From UBA6019 sp036564345 (GTDB taxonomy: Bacteria > Chloroflexota > Dormibacteria > Dormibacterales > Dormibacteraceae): a DNA stretch of 14,374 nucleotides. Under the pieces are notes generated by a model. That model ran no database searches. It was not told where the DNA came from and saw only the letters and a program-made list of their open reading frames with translations. Of this stretch, positions 1 through 6,280 are shown piece by piece. Within the stretch, counting starts at the first letter, position 1; every line of letters starts with the position of its first letter. The stretch spans positions 1 through 14,374 of the forward strand of contig DATCOZ010000217.1 of NCBI GenBank assembly GCA_036564345.1. Direction: 5' to 3'. A program made the translations under genes and the position numbers.

Positions 1-247
1 CGGCGGCCTGCGCCTCGAGCGTCGCGATCTCCGCCCGGGTGGCCGTGACCCGCGCCCGGGAGGAGGCGTTGTCGCGCTCCAGGCTCTGGACGGTGCTCAC
101 CAGCGCCTGGTTTCGTGCGACCTGCGCCGACGGGGGGATCAGCTGGGAGCGGAGCTGGGTCGCGAAGAAGAAGCCGAAGGCCAGCGCCGTCAGCGCCACC
201 ACCGGGTACCACCCGATCCGAGTGAGCACCGGCCGGGGAATCGGCAT
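1..247 (-). CDS. DUF881 family membrane-anchored protein (C-terminus beyond window)
   Basis: Reverse-strand reading from an ATG at 247-245 gives 82 codons that run off the left edge. The N-terminus is short and cytoplasmic. It is followed by one hydrophobic segment at about residues 16-31 (core VVALTALAFGFFFATQL) and then the motif TQLRSQ. After that comes a polar Gln/Glu/Ala-rich stretch from about residue 40 (VSTVQSLERDN and on) that looks like a coiled coil. A single N-terminal anchor, TQLRSQ and a following coiled coil are characteristic of DUF881 (YlxW-like) proteins, which are often encoded near cell-division genes in Gram-positive bacteria; their biochemical role is not established. 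Its start lies 23 bp from the divergent dehydrogenase start, so the two promoters must overlap. No strong ribosome-binding site is visible. The family call is good; the function is unknown. Confidence 0.72.
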   Translation of the reverse strand, partial: MPIPRPVLTRIGWYPVVALTALAFGFFFATQLRSQLIPPSAQVARNQALVSTVQSLERDNASSRARVTATRAEIATLEAQAA

Positions 248-257
248 TTCCGCGATG

Positions 258-263
258 TAGTAT
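258..263 (+). promoter_or_regulatory. -10 box of a probable leaderless promoter for glutamate dehydrogenase
   Basis: TAGTAT fits the TANNNT -10 pattern and ends 7 nt before the GTG start at 271. A transcript would therefore begin at or one base before the start codon. No Shine-Dalgarno sequence lies upstream and no good -35 box is visible 17 bp further up. The opposite strand of the same bases offers GATACT (259-264) as a possible -10 for the divergent DUF881 gene. Confidence 0.5.
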
Positions 264-270
264 CGGCGGC

Positions 271-1530
271 GTGCCCGTCGAGCTGAAGCCCGAGTCCGCC
301 TACTCGACGGCCCAGCATCAGTTCGATCTCGCCGCGGACGTCCTGGACCTCCAGGACAGCATCCGGGCCCAGCTCCGGGAGGTCAAGCGCGAGCTGGTAG
401 TGCACTTTCCCGTCCACCTTGACGATGGCTCGATCGAGCTTTTCACCGGCTATCGCGTGCAGCACAACATCAGCCGCGGCCCGGCCAAGGGCGGGATCCG
501 CTACCAGGCCGGCCTGACCCTCGACGCGGTGAAGGCGATGGCGATGCTTATGACCTGGAAGTGCGCGGTCGTCAGCCTTCCCTTCGGGGGCGCCAAGGGC
601 GGCGTCGACGTGGACCCGCGGAAGCTGTCGCCGGGCGAGCTGGAGCACCTCACGCGGCGCTACGCGACCGAGATCGCGATTCTGATCGGTCCCGAGCGGG
701 ACGTCCCGGCGCCCGACATGGGCACCACCCCGCAGATCATGGCCTGGATCATGGACACCCTCTCCATGCACGCCGGCCACTCGGTGCCCGCCTCGGTCAC
801 CGGCAAGCCGCTCGACATCGGCGGATCGGAGGGCCGCGACGAGTCGCCCGGCCGTGGCCTCACCTTCCTGACCCTCGAGGCGCTCAAGTACCTGCACGTG
901 CAGGAGGAGACGCCGACCGTCGCCATCCAGGGCTACGGCACGGTCGGCCGGAGCGCCGCGCGCCTGCTGTCGGAGGCCGGCCTCCGGGTGGTCGCGGTTA
1001 GCGATTCGAAGGGCGGCGTCTACAGCCAGAAGGGCCTCGACCTCGACGCGCTCCAGGAGCACCGCCAGGTGCGCGGGATGATCGGCGGCTTCAAGGGTGG
1101 CGAGGATGTGAGCAATGCCGAGCTCCTCGAGCTGCCGGTGACCGTCCTGGTCCCGGCTGCGGTCGAGAACCAGATCACTGTGCGCAACGCCGACCGGATC
1201 AAGGCCCGCCTGATAACCGAGGGCGCCAACGTCCCCACCACCCCCGAGGCCGATCGCATCCTGCACGAGCGGGACGTGTTCATAATCCCCGACATCCTGG
1301 CCAACTCGGGCGGCGTGATCGTGAGCTATTTCGAGTGGGTTCAGGACCTCCAGGCCTTCTTCTGGGAGGGCGAGGAGATCAACACCAAGCTCCACCACAT
1401 CATCACGCGGGCCTTCTACGAGGTGCTCCACACGAGCGTCAACAAGCGCCTCTCGATGCGGACCGCCGCCTATGCGCTGGCGGTCCAGAAGGTCGCCAAC
1501 GCAAGCGTAGTAAGAGGCATCTACCCCTAG
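271..1530 (+). CDS. Glu/Leu/Phe/Val dehydrogenase, most likely NAD-dependent glutamate dehydrogenase
   Basis: The 419-residue product is the usual length for a hexameric bacterial glutamate dehydrogenase, which interconverts glutamate with 2-oxoglutarate and ammonia in the cytoplasm. The substrate domain comes first. Lys73 (in GPAKGGIRY), Lys97 (in TWKCAVVSLP) and Lys109 (in PFGGAKGG) match the three conserved lysines, and Asp149 (in PAPDMGT) matches the catalytic aspartate. The Rossmann domain follows, with GYGTVG at 221-226 and Asp245 in VSDSKGG at the end of the second strand, which favours NAD over NADP. SYFEW from Ser352 matches the serine that helps bind the glutamate side chain. The full lysine/serine set favours glutamate over leucine or phenylalanine, but specificity is inferred. 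The GTG at 271 is chosen because the family N-terminus begins there and a -10 box lies just upstream. Confidence 0.9.
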   Translation: MPVELKPESAYSTAQHQFDLAADVLDLQDSIRAQLREVKRELVVHFPVHLDDGSIELFTGYRVQHNISRGPAKGGIRYQAGLTLDAVKAMAMLMTWKCAVVSLPFGGAKGGVDVDPRKLSPGELEHLTRRYATEIAILIGPERDVPAPDMGTTPQIMAWIMDTLSMHAGHSVPASVTGKPLDIGGSEGRDESPGRGLTFLTLEALKYLHVQEETPTVAIQGYGTVGRSAARLLSEAGLRVVAVSDSKGGVYSQKGLDLDALQEHRQVRGMIGGFKGGEDVSNAELLELPVTVLVPAAVENQITVRNADRIKARLITEGANVPTTPEADRILHERDVFIIPDILANSGGVIVSYFEWVQDLQAFFWEGEEINTKLHHIITRAFYEVLHTSVNKRLSMRTAAYALAVQKVANASVVRGIYP

Positions 1531-1574
1531 CACCCTCACCCGAATATCGATCGCCGAAGGTTGTGGCAAAAACC

Positions 1575-1604
1575 CTGGCAATCGTCGCCGCCGGTCGCTA
1601 AGGT
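1575..1604 (+). promoter_or_regulatory. Putative sigma70-type promoter for the acyltransferase gene
   Basis: CTGGCA at 1575-1580 matches 4 of 6 bases of the -35 consensus. It is followed after 18 bp by TAAGGT at 1599-1604, a TANNNT -10 box. Transcription would start near 1611 and leave a leader of about 48 nt. It lies in the 128-bp gap after the dehydrogenase; no terminator hairpin is evident there. Confidence 0.4.
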
Positions 1605-1643
1605 TGAAGCTGCAGTCCCGCCCACCTGAATTTTGTTTGCCCT

Positions 1644-1650
1644 GGAGGTG
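1644..1650 (+). promoter_or_regulatory. Ribosome-binding site for the acyltransferase gene
   Basis: GGAGGTG lies 8 nt before the ATG at 1659. It is the strongest Shine-Dalgarno sequence in the window and fixes this start. Most neighbouring genes have none or a weak one. Confidence 0.8.
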
Positions 1651-1658
1651 GTCGCGTC

Positions 1659-2723
1659 ATGAGCCTGGCGACAGAGCGGCGCGAGCGGCAGGAGCTGGAA
1701 GAGCTCTACCGCGACGTGGCCCTCGAGATCCGATCTCGGACGAAGGTTGACCGTCAGGGCCAGGTCCAGGTGGAGCTGCCGGAGGCCATCCGAAAGCTCC
1801 GCCGGCAGGCGCCGATGCTCGCCCTGGAGGCGATCGGCAAGCTCGCCGCAACCCTCCGGCAGGCGACCGGGCGGGACGTCATCGACATCGCCGCCATGAT
1901 GGCGATCGTCCAGTTCCTCTACCAGCAGGCGGAGGCCGCGCGGCGCGAGGACCTGGCTGACGAGTTCGGCTTCGACCCCGTCTACACGGAGTCCTTCCTG
2001 CCCGTCTTCCGCTGGATCTACCACTCCTACTGGCGGGTGGTGACGACCGGCGTCGAGAACGTGCCCGTCAACGGCCGGGCCCTGCTGGTTGCGAACCACG
2101 CCGGCGTGCTGCCGTGGGACGGCGCCATGATCAAGACCGCCCTCTTCGAGGAGCATCCCCAGCCTCGCCATGCGCGGGCGCTGGTGGCATCCCTCTTCTT
2201 CGGTCTGCCCGGCCTGTCCTGGTTCCTCCGCCGCACCGGGCAGGCGGTGGGGAATCCTGACGACGCCCACCGGCTGCTCGAGCAGGATGAGCTGGTGCTC
2301 GTCTTTCCGGAGGGTGTCAAGGGCACCGGGAAGGGCTGGTCCAACCGCTACCGGCTCAGCCGCTTCGGCCGGGGCGGCTACGTCCAGACCGCGATCCGGG
2401 CGGGCGCGCCGATCATCCCGATCTCGGTTGTGGGGTCGGAGGAGATCTACCCGATGATCGCCGACCTGGGCCCGGTCGCCGACCTCCTCGGGCTGCCCTA
2501 CTTCCCGGTGACGCCGACCTTCCCGCTGCTCGGTCCGCTGGGGATGGTGCCGCTGCCCTCGAAGTGGCGGATCCAGTTCCACGAGCCGATCCGAACCGAC
2601 CTCTGCGCGCCCGGGGACGCCGAGGACCAGCGCTTGGTGATGACGCTCAATGACCACGTCCGCGACACCGTCCAGGCCGGCATCCTGGAGAACGTCAAGC
2701 TGCGCCGGGGCGTCTTTCTCTAG
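1659..2723 (+). CDS. PlsC-like (lyso)phospholipid/glycerol acyltransferase family protein
   Basis: The 354-residue protein has an N-terminal region of about 130 residues, mostly charged helices, with no clear domain. A PlsC-type acyltransferase domain follows. Motif I is VANHAGVLPWD with His147 and Asp154; the spacing is H-X6-D rather than the classical H-X4-D. I recall this variant from a branch of actinobacterial and diacylglycerol-acyltransferase-like members. Motif III is VFPEG (215-219), followed by KGTGKGW and a RYRLSRFGRGG stretch (230-240). PIIPISVVGSEE (251-262) matches the family's fourth motif. The enzyme probably transfers an acyl group from acyl-CoA or acyl-ACP to a glycerolipid at the membrane, but the acceptor cannot be read from sequence. 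It has its own promoter and a strong ribosome-binding site, and it converges with the DUF4332 gene, leaving 9 bp. Confidence 0.82.
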   Translation: MSLATERRERQELEELYRDVALEIRSRTKVDRQGQVQVELPEAIRKLRRQAPMLALEAIGKLAATLRQATGRDVIDIAAMMAIVQFLYQQAEAARREDLADEFGFDPVYTESFLPVFRWIYHSYWRVVTTGVENVPVNGRALLVANHAGVLPWDGAMIKTALFEEHPQPRHARALVASLFFGLPGLSWFLRRTGQAVGNPDDAHRLLEQDELVLVFPEGVKGTGKGWSNRYRLSRFGRGGYVQTAIRAGAPIIPISVVGSEEIYPMIADLGPVADLLGLPYFPVTPTFPLLGPLGMVPLPSKWRIQFHEPIRTDLCAPGDAEDQRLVMTLNDHVRDTVQAGILENVKLRRGVFL

Positions 2724-2727
2724 GACG

Positions 2728-2740
2728 CGAGCCTAGCTCG
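2728..2740. terminator. Small hairpin between convergent genes
   Basis: CGAGC and GCTCG flank a CTA loop, giving a 5-bp stem that contains the stop codon of the minus-strand gene. It is the only structure in the 9-bp convergent gap. With a short stem and no T-run, a terminator role is only a guess. Confidence 0.2.
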
Positions 2741-3164
2741 GGACGTAGCGCCGGATCCGGGTCTCGGTGTTCTCCTCATGGTCTTCGACGACGTTGATGT
2801 AGCGCGCCTGGCTGACCCAGTACTGGACGTCGGAGGGAGTCGGGGCGCCGACCCCGATCGCATCGACGAGCTGCCCATGGAGCTGCGCCGGGTCGGTCTC
2901 GGCAAGCTGGCGCAGGGTGCTGATTCCGAGCCGCATGAGCACCCGAAGGTGGCGCTGCAGCCCAGAGATCTCCATCAGGGAGGCCTGCTGCCCGAGCGCG
3001 TAGAGGCGCTCCTCCGGTATCCCACAGCGCCGCTCGATCCGCTCCCGGTCGATGACCAGGGTGGTCGCGTGGATCAGCTGGTTGGTGTGTCTCACCCCCA
3101 GCGCCCGGAGCAGCTCGCACTCCTCGTCGGTGATGCCGTGGAGGTACTCGAGGCGCTTCATCAT
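2733..3164 (-). CDS. DUF4332 helix-hairpin-helix protein
   Basis: This reads as 143 residues from the first of two adjacent ATG codons (3164 or 3161). The reading frame stays open further upstream to 3302, but that extension crosses the guaB3 promoter and looks non-coding. The first helical unit (about residues 4-50) contains LHGITDEECELLRALGV and HATTL. The second (about 63-121) contains GLQRHLRVLMRLGIST, LAETDPAQLH and a closing PSDVQYWVSQAR. This two-part helix-hairpin-helix layout with a final W-x-x-QAR is typical of DUF4332. Such folds often contact nucleic acid without sequence specificity, but no function is proven. A charged tail follows (DHEENTETRIRR). It is divergent from guaB3, and no strong ribosome-binding site is seen. 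Confidence 0.72.
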   Translation of the reverse strand: MMKRLEYLHGITDEECELLRALGVRHTNQLIHATTLVIDRERIERRCGIPEERLYALGQQASLMEISGLQRHLRVLMRLGISTLRQLAETDPAQLHGQLVDAIGVGAPTPSDVQYWVSQARYINVVEDHEENTETRIRRYVPS

Positions 3165-3177
3165 CTCGCTGCCGAGA

Positions 3178-3183
3178 AGGATA
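3178..3183 (-). promoter_or_regulatory. Possible -10 box for the DUF4332 gene
   Basis: On the minus strand TATCCT ends 13 nt before the ATG at 3164, which would leave a leader of about 6 nt. No convincing -35 box lies upstream, so support is weak. Confidence 0.25.
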
Positions 3184-3204
3184 TCGGGGTTGTCTCCGTG
3201 GTCC

Positions 3205-3233
3205 TTGGATCGCCGACCGTGGGCCGATATAAT
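3205..3233 (+). promoter_or_regulatory. Sigma70-type promoter for guaB3 (guaB3-guaA)
   Basis: TTGGAT at 3205-3210 and a perfect TATAAT at 3228-3233 are separated by exactly 17 bp. This is the best promoter match in the window. Transcription would start near 3240, giving a leader of about 34 nt before the TTG start at 3274. That is too short for a purine riboswitch. Confidence 0.75.
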
Positions 3234-3258
3234 CCTGGGAACCCGCCCCTCAGTCATT

Positions 3259-3264
3259 GGAAGA
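3259..3264 (+). promoter_or_regulatory. Ribosome-binding site deciding the guaB3 start
   Basis: GGAAGA lies 9 nt before TTG at 3274 and downstream of the predicted transcription start near 3240. It supports TTG 3274 over the ATG at 3052, which lies far upstream of the promoter. Confidence 0.5.
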
Positions 3265-3273
3265 AACACACCC

Positions 3274-4470
3274 TTGAGCACAATCGCAGCCGACACCGAC
3301 ATCGCGGCGGCGGGACTCGAGATCGGGATCGGCAGGCGCGCGAGGCGGGCCTACGGTTTCGACGAGGTGGCACTCGTACCGGGCCGGGTCACGATCAACC
3401 CTGACGAGGTCGACATCGGCTTCCGGCTCGGCGACCTCCGCCTCGAGCTGCCGATCTGGGGCTCGGCCATGGACGGCGTCGTCGACGTCGACTTCGCGAT
3501 AGCGATGGGCCGCCTGGGCGGTATCGCGGTCCTCAACCTCGACGGCGTCCAGACCAAATACGACGACCCCGCACCAGTCATCCGCCGGATCGGCGAGGCC
3601 TCTCGCGGGGAGGTCAACGCGCTCCTCCAGGAGGTGTACCGAGAACCGGTCAAGCCGCGCCTGATCGAAGAGCGGATCCGGGCGATCAAGGCGGCCGGGG
3701 TTCCCTGCGCGGTGTCCAGCATCCCGGCCCGGGCCGTCGAGCGGGCCGAGATGGTGGAAGCGGCCGGAGCTGACGTCCTGGTCGTCCAGGGAACCGTCCT
3801 GACCGCCCGGCACATCTCCCGCTCCTATACCCAGCTCTCCTTCGCCGACCTGACCAGGCAGCTGCGCATCCCGGTCGTCGCCGGCAACGCGGTCCACTAC
3901 CCGACGGCGCTGGAGCTGATCGAGGAGGGGATCGCCGGCATCCTCGTCGGCGTCGGTCCGGGCGCCGCCTGCACCACGCGGGGGGTCCTCGGCGTCGGGG
4001 TGCCTCAGGTCACGGCGACCGCCGATGTCGCCGCCGCCCGGGAGGAGCACTTCCGGCGGACCGGCCGCCGGGTGGCCGTCATCACCGACGGCGGTATGCG
4101 GATCGGTGCGGACGTCTGCAAGGCCTTCGCCTGCGGCGCCGACGCGGTGATGATCGGGTCGCCGCTCGCGGGCTCCGCCGAGTCGGCCTCGCGGGGCTTC
4201 AACTGGGGCATGGCGACGCCCGACCCGAACCTTCCCCGGGGCACCCGGATCGAGGTCGGCGTGAAGGCGACGCTGGCCCAGATCCTTCGCGGCCCGGCGA
4301 CCGTGGACGACGGCACCCAGAACTTCGCCGGAGCCCTTCGCTCCGCGCTCGGGGTCTGCGGGGCCGGCGACATCGAAGAGTTCCAGAAGGTCGAGCTGGT
4401 GATCGCCCCGGCCATCGTCAGCGAGGGCAAGCTACAGCAGCGCTCGCAGCACGTCGGGATGGGTACCTAG
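3274..4470 (+). CDS. guaB3: GuaB3-type IMP dehydrogenase-related protein (no CBS domain)
   Basis: Starting at TTG 3274 gives 398 residues, about 100 short of a normal GuaB. The conserved start LEIGIGRRARRAYGFDEV and the missing CBS (Bateman) insertion match the GuaB3 family of Actinobacteria and Cyanobacteria. The protein is a single TIM barrel. The catalytic loop GVGPGAACTTRGVLGVGVPQ carries Cys233, the residue that attacks C2 of IMP, followed by Thr-Thr-Arg. TDGGMR (271-276) contacts the substrate phosphate, and AVMIGSPLAGS (291-301) is also conserved. It probably oxidises IMP to XMP with NAD, feeding GuaA downstream. Some relatives in the family are GMP reductases or unassigned, so the direction is inferred. 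Its TAG stop is formed by a flanking TA plus the first base of a mobile element; the predicted original stop is TAA. Confidence 0.88.
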   Translation: MSTIAADTDIAAAGLEIGIGRRARRAYGFDEVALVPGRVTINPDEVDIGFRLGDLRLELPIWGSAMDGVVDVDFAIAMGRLGGIAVLNLDGVQTKYDDPAPVIRRIGEASRGEVNALLQEVYREPVKPRLIEERIRAIKAAGVPCAVSSIPARAVERAEMVEAAGADVLVVQGTVLTARHISRSYTQLSFADLTRQLRIPVVAGNAVHYPTALELIEEGIAGILVGVGPGAACTTRGVLGVGVPQVTATADVAAAREEHFRRTGRRVAVITDGGMRIGADVCKAFACGADAVMIGSPLAGSAESASRGFNWGMATPDPNLPRGTRIEVGVKATLAQILRGPATVDDGTQNFAGALRSALGVCGAGDIEEFQKVELVIAPAIVSEGKLQQRSQHVGMGT

Positions 4471-4497
4471 TGTCCCGCCCCCGTGGTTCGCTGCAAA
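4470..4497 (+). repeat. Left terminal inverted repeat of the MITE-like element
   Basis: The repeat starts GTGTCCCGC and ends CGCTGCAAA. Its first G is also the last base of the guaB3 TAG stop. Against the reverse complement of 4682-4709 it matches at 23 of 28 positions, including the first six and last six bases. Confidence 0.75.
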
Positions 4498-4503
4498 TGG
4501 CTG

Positions 4504-4523
4504 GGCCGTCGCATGCGACGGCC
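4504..4523. repeat. Perfect 20-bp palindrome
   Basis: The arms GGCCGTCGCA and TGCGACGGCC are exact reverse complements with no loop. This could be a cruciform, a binding site for a dimeric protein, or part of the element's secondary structure. It lies six bases inside the left terminal repeat. Confidence 0.7.
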
Positions 4524-4561
4524 GGCCGACCCTTCGGGCTCATCCGCCAGGAACGCCGTCT

Positions 4562-4600
4562 GCATTCCCCACCCTTCGGGCGGGGCCCCCAATCCAAGCT
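4562..4600 (+). repeat. Internal direct repeat, copy 1, hairpin-forming
   Basis: This 39-bp unit (GCATTCCCC... to ...AAGCT) matches copy 2 at 35 of 39 positions, with a period of 52 bp. Its core CCCCACCC TTC GGGCGGGG folds into 8 pairs with one A/C mismatch. Confidence 0.75.
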
Positions 4601-4613
4601 GCGTTGCTCGGCC

Positions 4614-4652
4614 GCATTCCCCGCCCTTCGGGAGGGGCCCCCTATCGAAGCT
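4614..4652 (+). repeat. Internal direct repeat, copy 2, hairpin-forming
   Basis: This is the second copy of the 39-bp unit. Its core CCCCGCCC TTC GGGAGGGG folds the same way, with a G/A mismatch at the position where copy 1 has A/C. A third CCCTTCGGG core lies at about 4531-4539 without the flanking arms. Confidence 0.75.
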
Positions 4653-4681
4653 TCCTTGATCTCGACGCCCCTGGCGGCGAT

Positions 4682-4709
4682 TTTGCAACGACCCGCGGGA
4701 GCAGGACAC
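4682..4709 (-). repeat. Right terminal inverted repeat of the MITE-like element
   Basis: Read on the minus strand it starts GTGTCCTGC and ends CGTTGCAAA, pairing with the left repeat at 23 of 28 positions. It contains AGGA (4703-4706), 10 nt before the guaA start, so the element may now supply the guaA ribosome-binding site. Confidence 0.75.
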
Positions 4710-4716
4710 TAACCGC

Positions 4717-6276
4717 TTGGGGGTCGAGGCGCCGCCCACCCGCGCGACGGTCCTCATCCTCGACTTCGGCTCGCAGTACAGCCAGCTGATCGCCCGTCGC
4801 GTGCGCGAGGCGAACGTCTACTGCGAGCTGGTTCCCGGCACCACGTCCTGGGCCGAGCTGGCGAAAAAAACACCCTCGGCCCTGATCCTCTCAGGAGGTC
4901 CGGCGAGCGTCTACGAGCCGGGCGCGCCGCAAGTCGACCCGGAGGCTCTCCGCGCGGGCATCCCGGTCCTCGGCATCTGCTACGGGATGCAGCTCATCGC
5001 CCACCACCTCGGAGGCGAGGTCGCGCCCGGCTCCCATCGCGAGTTCGGTCCGGCCGTGCTCGAGATCGAGGACGCATCAGGGCTGTTCGCCGACCTTCCG
5101 GCCGAGATGCCGGTCTGGATGAGCCACGGCGACAACATCCCGCGCATGCCGCCCGGCTTCCGAGCCCTCGCCCGGAGCGCCAACTCGCCCTTTGCAGCCT
5201 TCACCAACGAGGCCGGCATCATGGGCATCCAGTTCCATCCCGAGGTCGTCCATACGCCCCACGGCCGGGAGATCCTGCGCAACTTCCTCTACCGGGTGAG
5301 CGGCCTCAGCCCGACCTGGACGGCGGGCTCCTACATCGCCGAGGCGGTCGAGTCGATCCGCACCACGGTCGCAGGCGGACGGGTGCTCTGCGCCCTTTCC
5401 GGAGGCGTCGACAGCGCGGTCGCGGCGACCCTCGTCCACCGCGCCATCGGCGACCAGCTGACCTGCGTCTTCGTCAACAACGGGCTGCTCCGCAAGGAAG
5501 AGGCGGAGCGGGTCCTCGAGGTGATGCACCGCGACCTCGCGATGAACATCCGCTACGTCGACGCGAGCGCCCGCTTCCTCGGCGAGCTGCGCGGCGTCAT
5601 CGAACCGGAGGAGAAGCGGAGGACGGTGGGCCGGGTGTTCATCGACGTCTTCGAGGCGGAGGCGAAGGCGATCGGCGAGATCGACTTCCTGGCCCAGGGC
5701 ACGCTCTACCCGGACGTCATCGAGTCGACGGCCGCCGACACCGCGGCCAGTGCGGTGAAGATCAAGACCCACCACAACGTCGGCGGACTTCCGGCGGGGC
5801 TCCGCTTCAAGCTCATCGAGCCCCTCCGCTACCTCTTCAAGGACGAGGTCAGGGCGGTCGGCGCCGAGCTCGGGATGCCGGAGGACATGGTCTGGCGGCA
5901 GCCCTTCCCCGGCCCCGGCCTTTCGATCCGCTGCCTGGGCGAGGTGACCGAGGAGCGGCTGACGATCCTTCGCGAGGCCGACTGGGTCGTCGTCGACGAG
6001 ATCAAGAAGAACGGCCTCTACCGCCAGGTCTGGCAGTCCTTCGCCGTGCTCACACCGCTCGAGACGGTCGGCGTGCAGGGCGACTACAGGACCTACTCGA
6101 ACGTCGTCGCGGTGCGCGTCGTCACCTCCGACGACGCCATGACGGCGGACTGGGCGCGGCTCCCCTACGAGGTGCTGGCGAAGATCTCCAACCGGATCAC
6201 GAACGAGGTGAAGGGCGTCAATCGGGTGGTCTTCGACATCACCTCGAAGCCGCCCGGCACGATCGAGTGGGAATGA
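4717..6276 (+). CDS. guaA: GMP synthase (glutamine-hydrolysing)
   Basis: The 519-residue protein is full length for GuaA, which converts XMP, glutamine and ATP to GMP in the cytoplasm. The N-terminal class I glutamine amidotransferase domain (about 11-195) opens with ILDFGSQYSQLIARRVRE. It has the nucleophile Cys88 in GICYGMQ and the other catalytic residues His174 and Glu176 in QFHPEV. The ATP-pyrophosphatase domain carries the P-loop SGGVDS at 228-233. The C-terminal dimerisation domain includes QPFPGPGLSIR and the family-typical ending KPPGTIEWE. The start is TTG 4717, with no ATG nearby in frame. The possible ribosome-binding site AGGA belongs to the inserted element. It follows guaB3 on the same strand, which makes a two-gene GMP branch. 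A run of seven A bases at 4864-4870 is unusual for this GC-rich gene, but the frame is intact. Confidence 0.96.
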   Translation: MGVEAPPTRATVLILDFGSQYSQLIARRVREANVYCELVPGTTSWAELAKKTPSALILSGGPASVYEPGAPQVDPEALRAGIPVLGICYGMQLIAHHLGGEVAPGSHREFGPAVLEIEDASGLFADLPAEMPVWMSHGDNIPRMPPGFRALARSANSPFAAFTNEAGIMGIQFHPEVVHTPHGREILRNFLYRVSGLSPTWTAGSYIAEAVESIRTTVAGGRVLCALSGGVDSAVAATLVHRAIGDQLTCVFVNNGLLRKEEAERVLEVMHRDLAMNIRYVDASARFLGELRGVIEPEEKRRTVGRVFIDVFEAEAKAIGEIDFLAQGTLYPDVIESTAADTAASAVKIKTHHNVGGLPAGLRFKLIEPLRYLFKDEVRAVGAELGMPEDMVWRQPFPGPGLSIRCLGEVTEERLTILREADWVVVDEIKKNGLYRQVWQSFAVLTPLETVGVQGDYRTYSNVVAVRVVTSDDAMTADWARLPYEVLAKISNRITNEVKGVNRVVFDITSKPPGTIEWE

Positions 6277-6280
6277 AATT

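Larger units (their letters stand above)
4470..4709. mobile_element. MITE-like non-autonomous element with 28-bp TIRs and TA flanks
   Basis: This 240-bp element fills nearly all of the guaB3-guaA gap. Its ends read GTGTCC...GGACAC, and the terminal 28 bases are inverted copies of each other at 23 of 28 positions. TA dinucleotides flank both ends (4468-4469 and 4710-4711), as expected for a TA target-site duplication of the IS630/Tc1-mariner kind. No transposase fits inside. The open frames across it on both strands encode low-complexity peptides and are incidental. The interior holds a perfect 20-bp palindrome and two hairpin-forming 39-bp direct repeats. The parent transposon cannot be named from one copy, and other copies in the genome are predicted but unseen. 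Confidence 0.75.

Noticed and set aside
3052..3273. N-terminal extension of guaB3 from the ATG at 3052
   Set aside because: It would lie upstream of the TATAAT promoter and overlap the DUF4332 gene in antisense. The family N-terminus begins near residue LEIGIGRRARR just after TTG 3274.
4470..4709. Element as an integron attC site
   Set aside because: It lacks the paired core sites (GTTRRRY/RYYYAAC), and no cassette or integrase context is present.
4467..4757. Open frames on both strands across the guaB3-guaA gap (80 and 96 codons)
   Set aside because: They read through terminal repeats and hairpins, encode low-complexity peptides and have near-mirror ends because the element's ends are inverted copies. 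No family resemblance.
4864..4870. Seven-A run in guaA as a programmed frameshift or slippage site
   Set aside because: The in-frame codons do not form a standard slippery heptamer, the full GuaA reads through in frame, and no alternative product makes sense.
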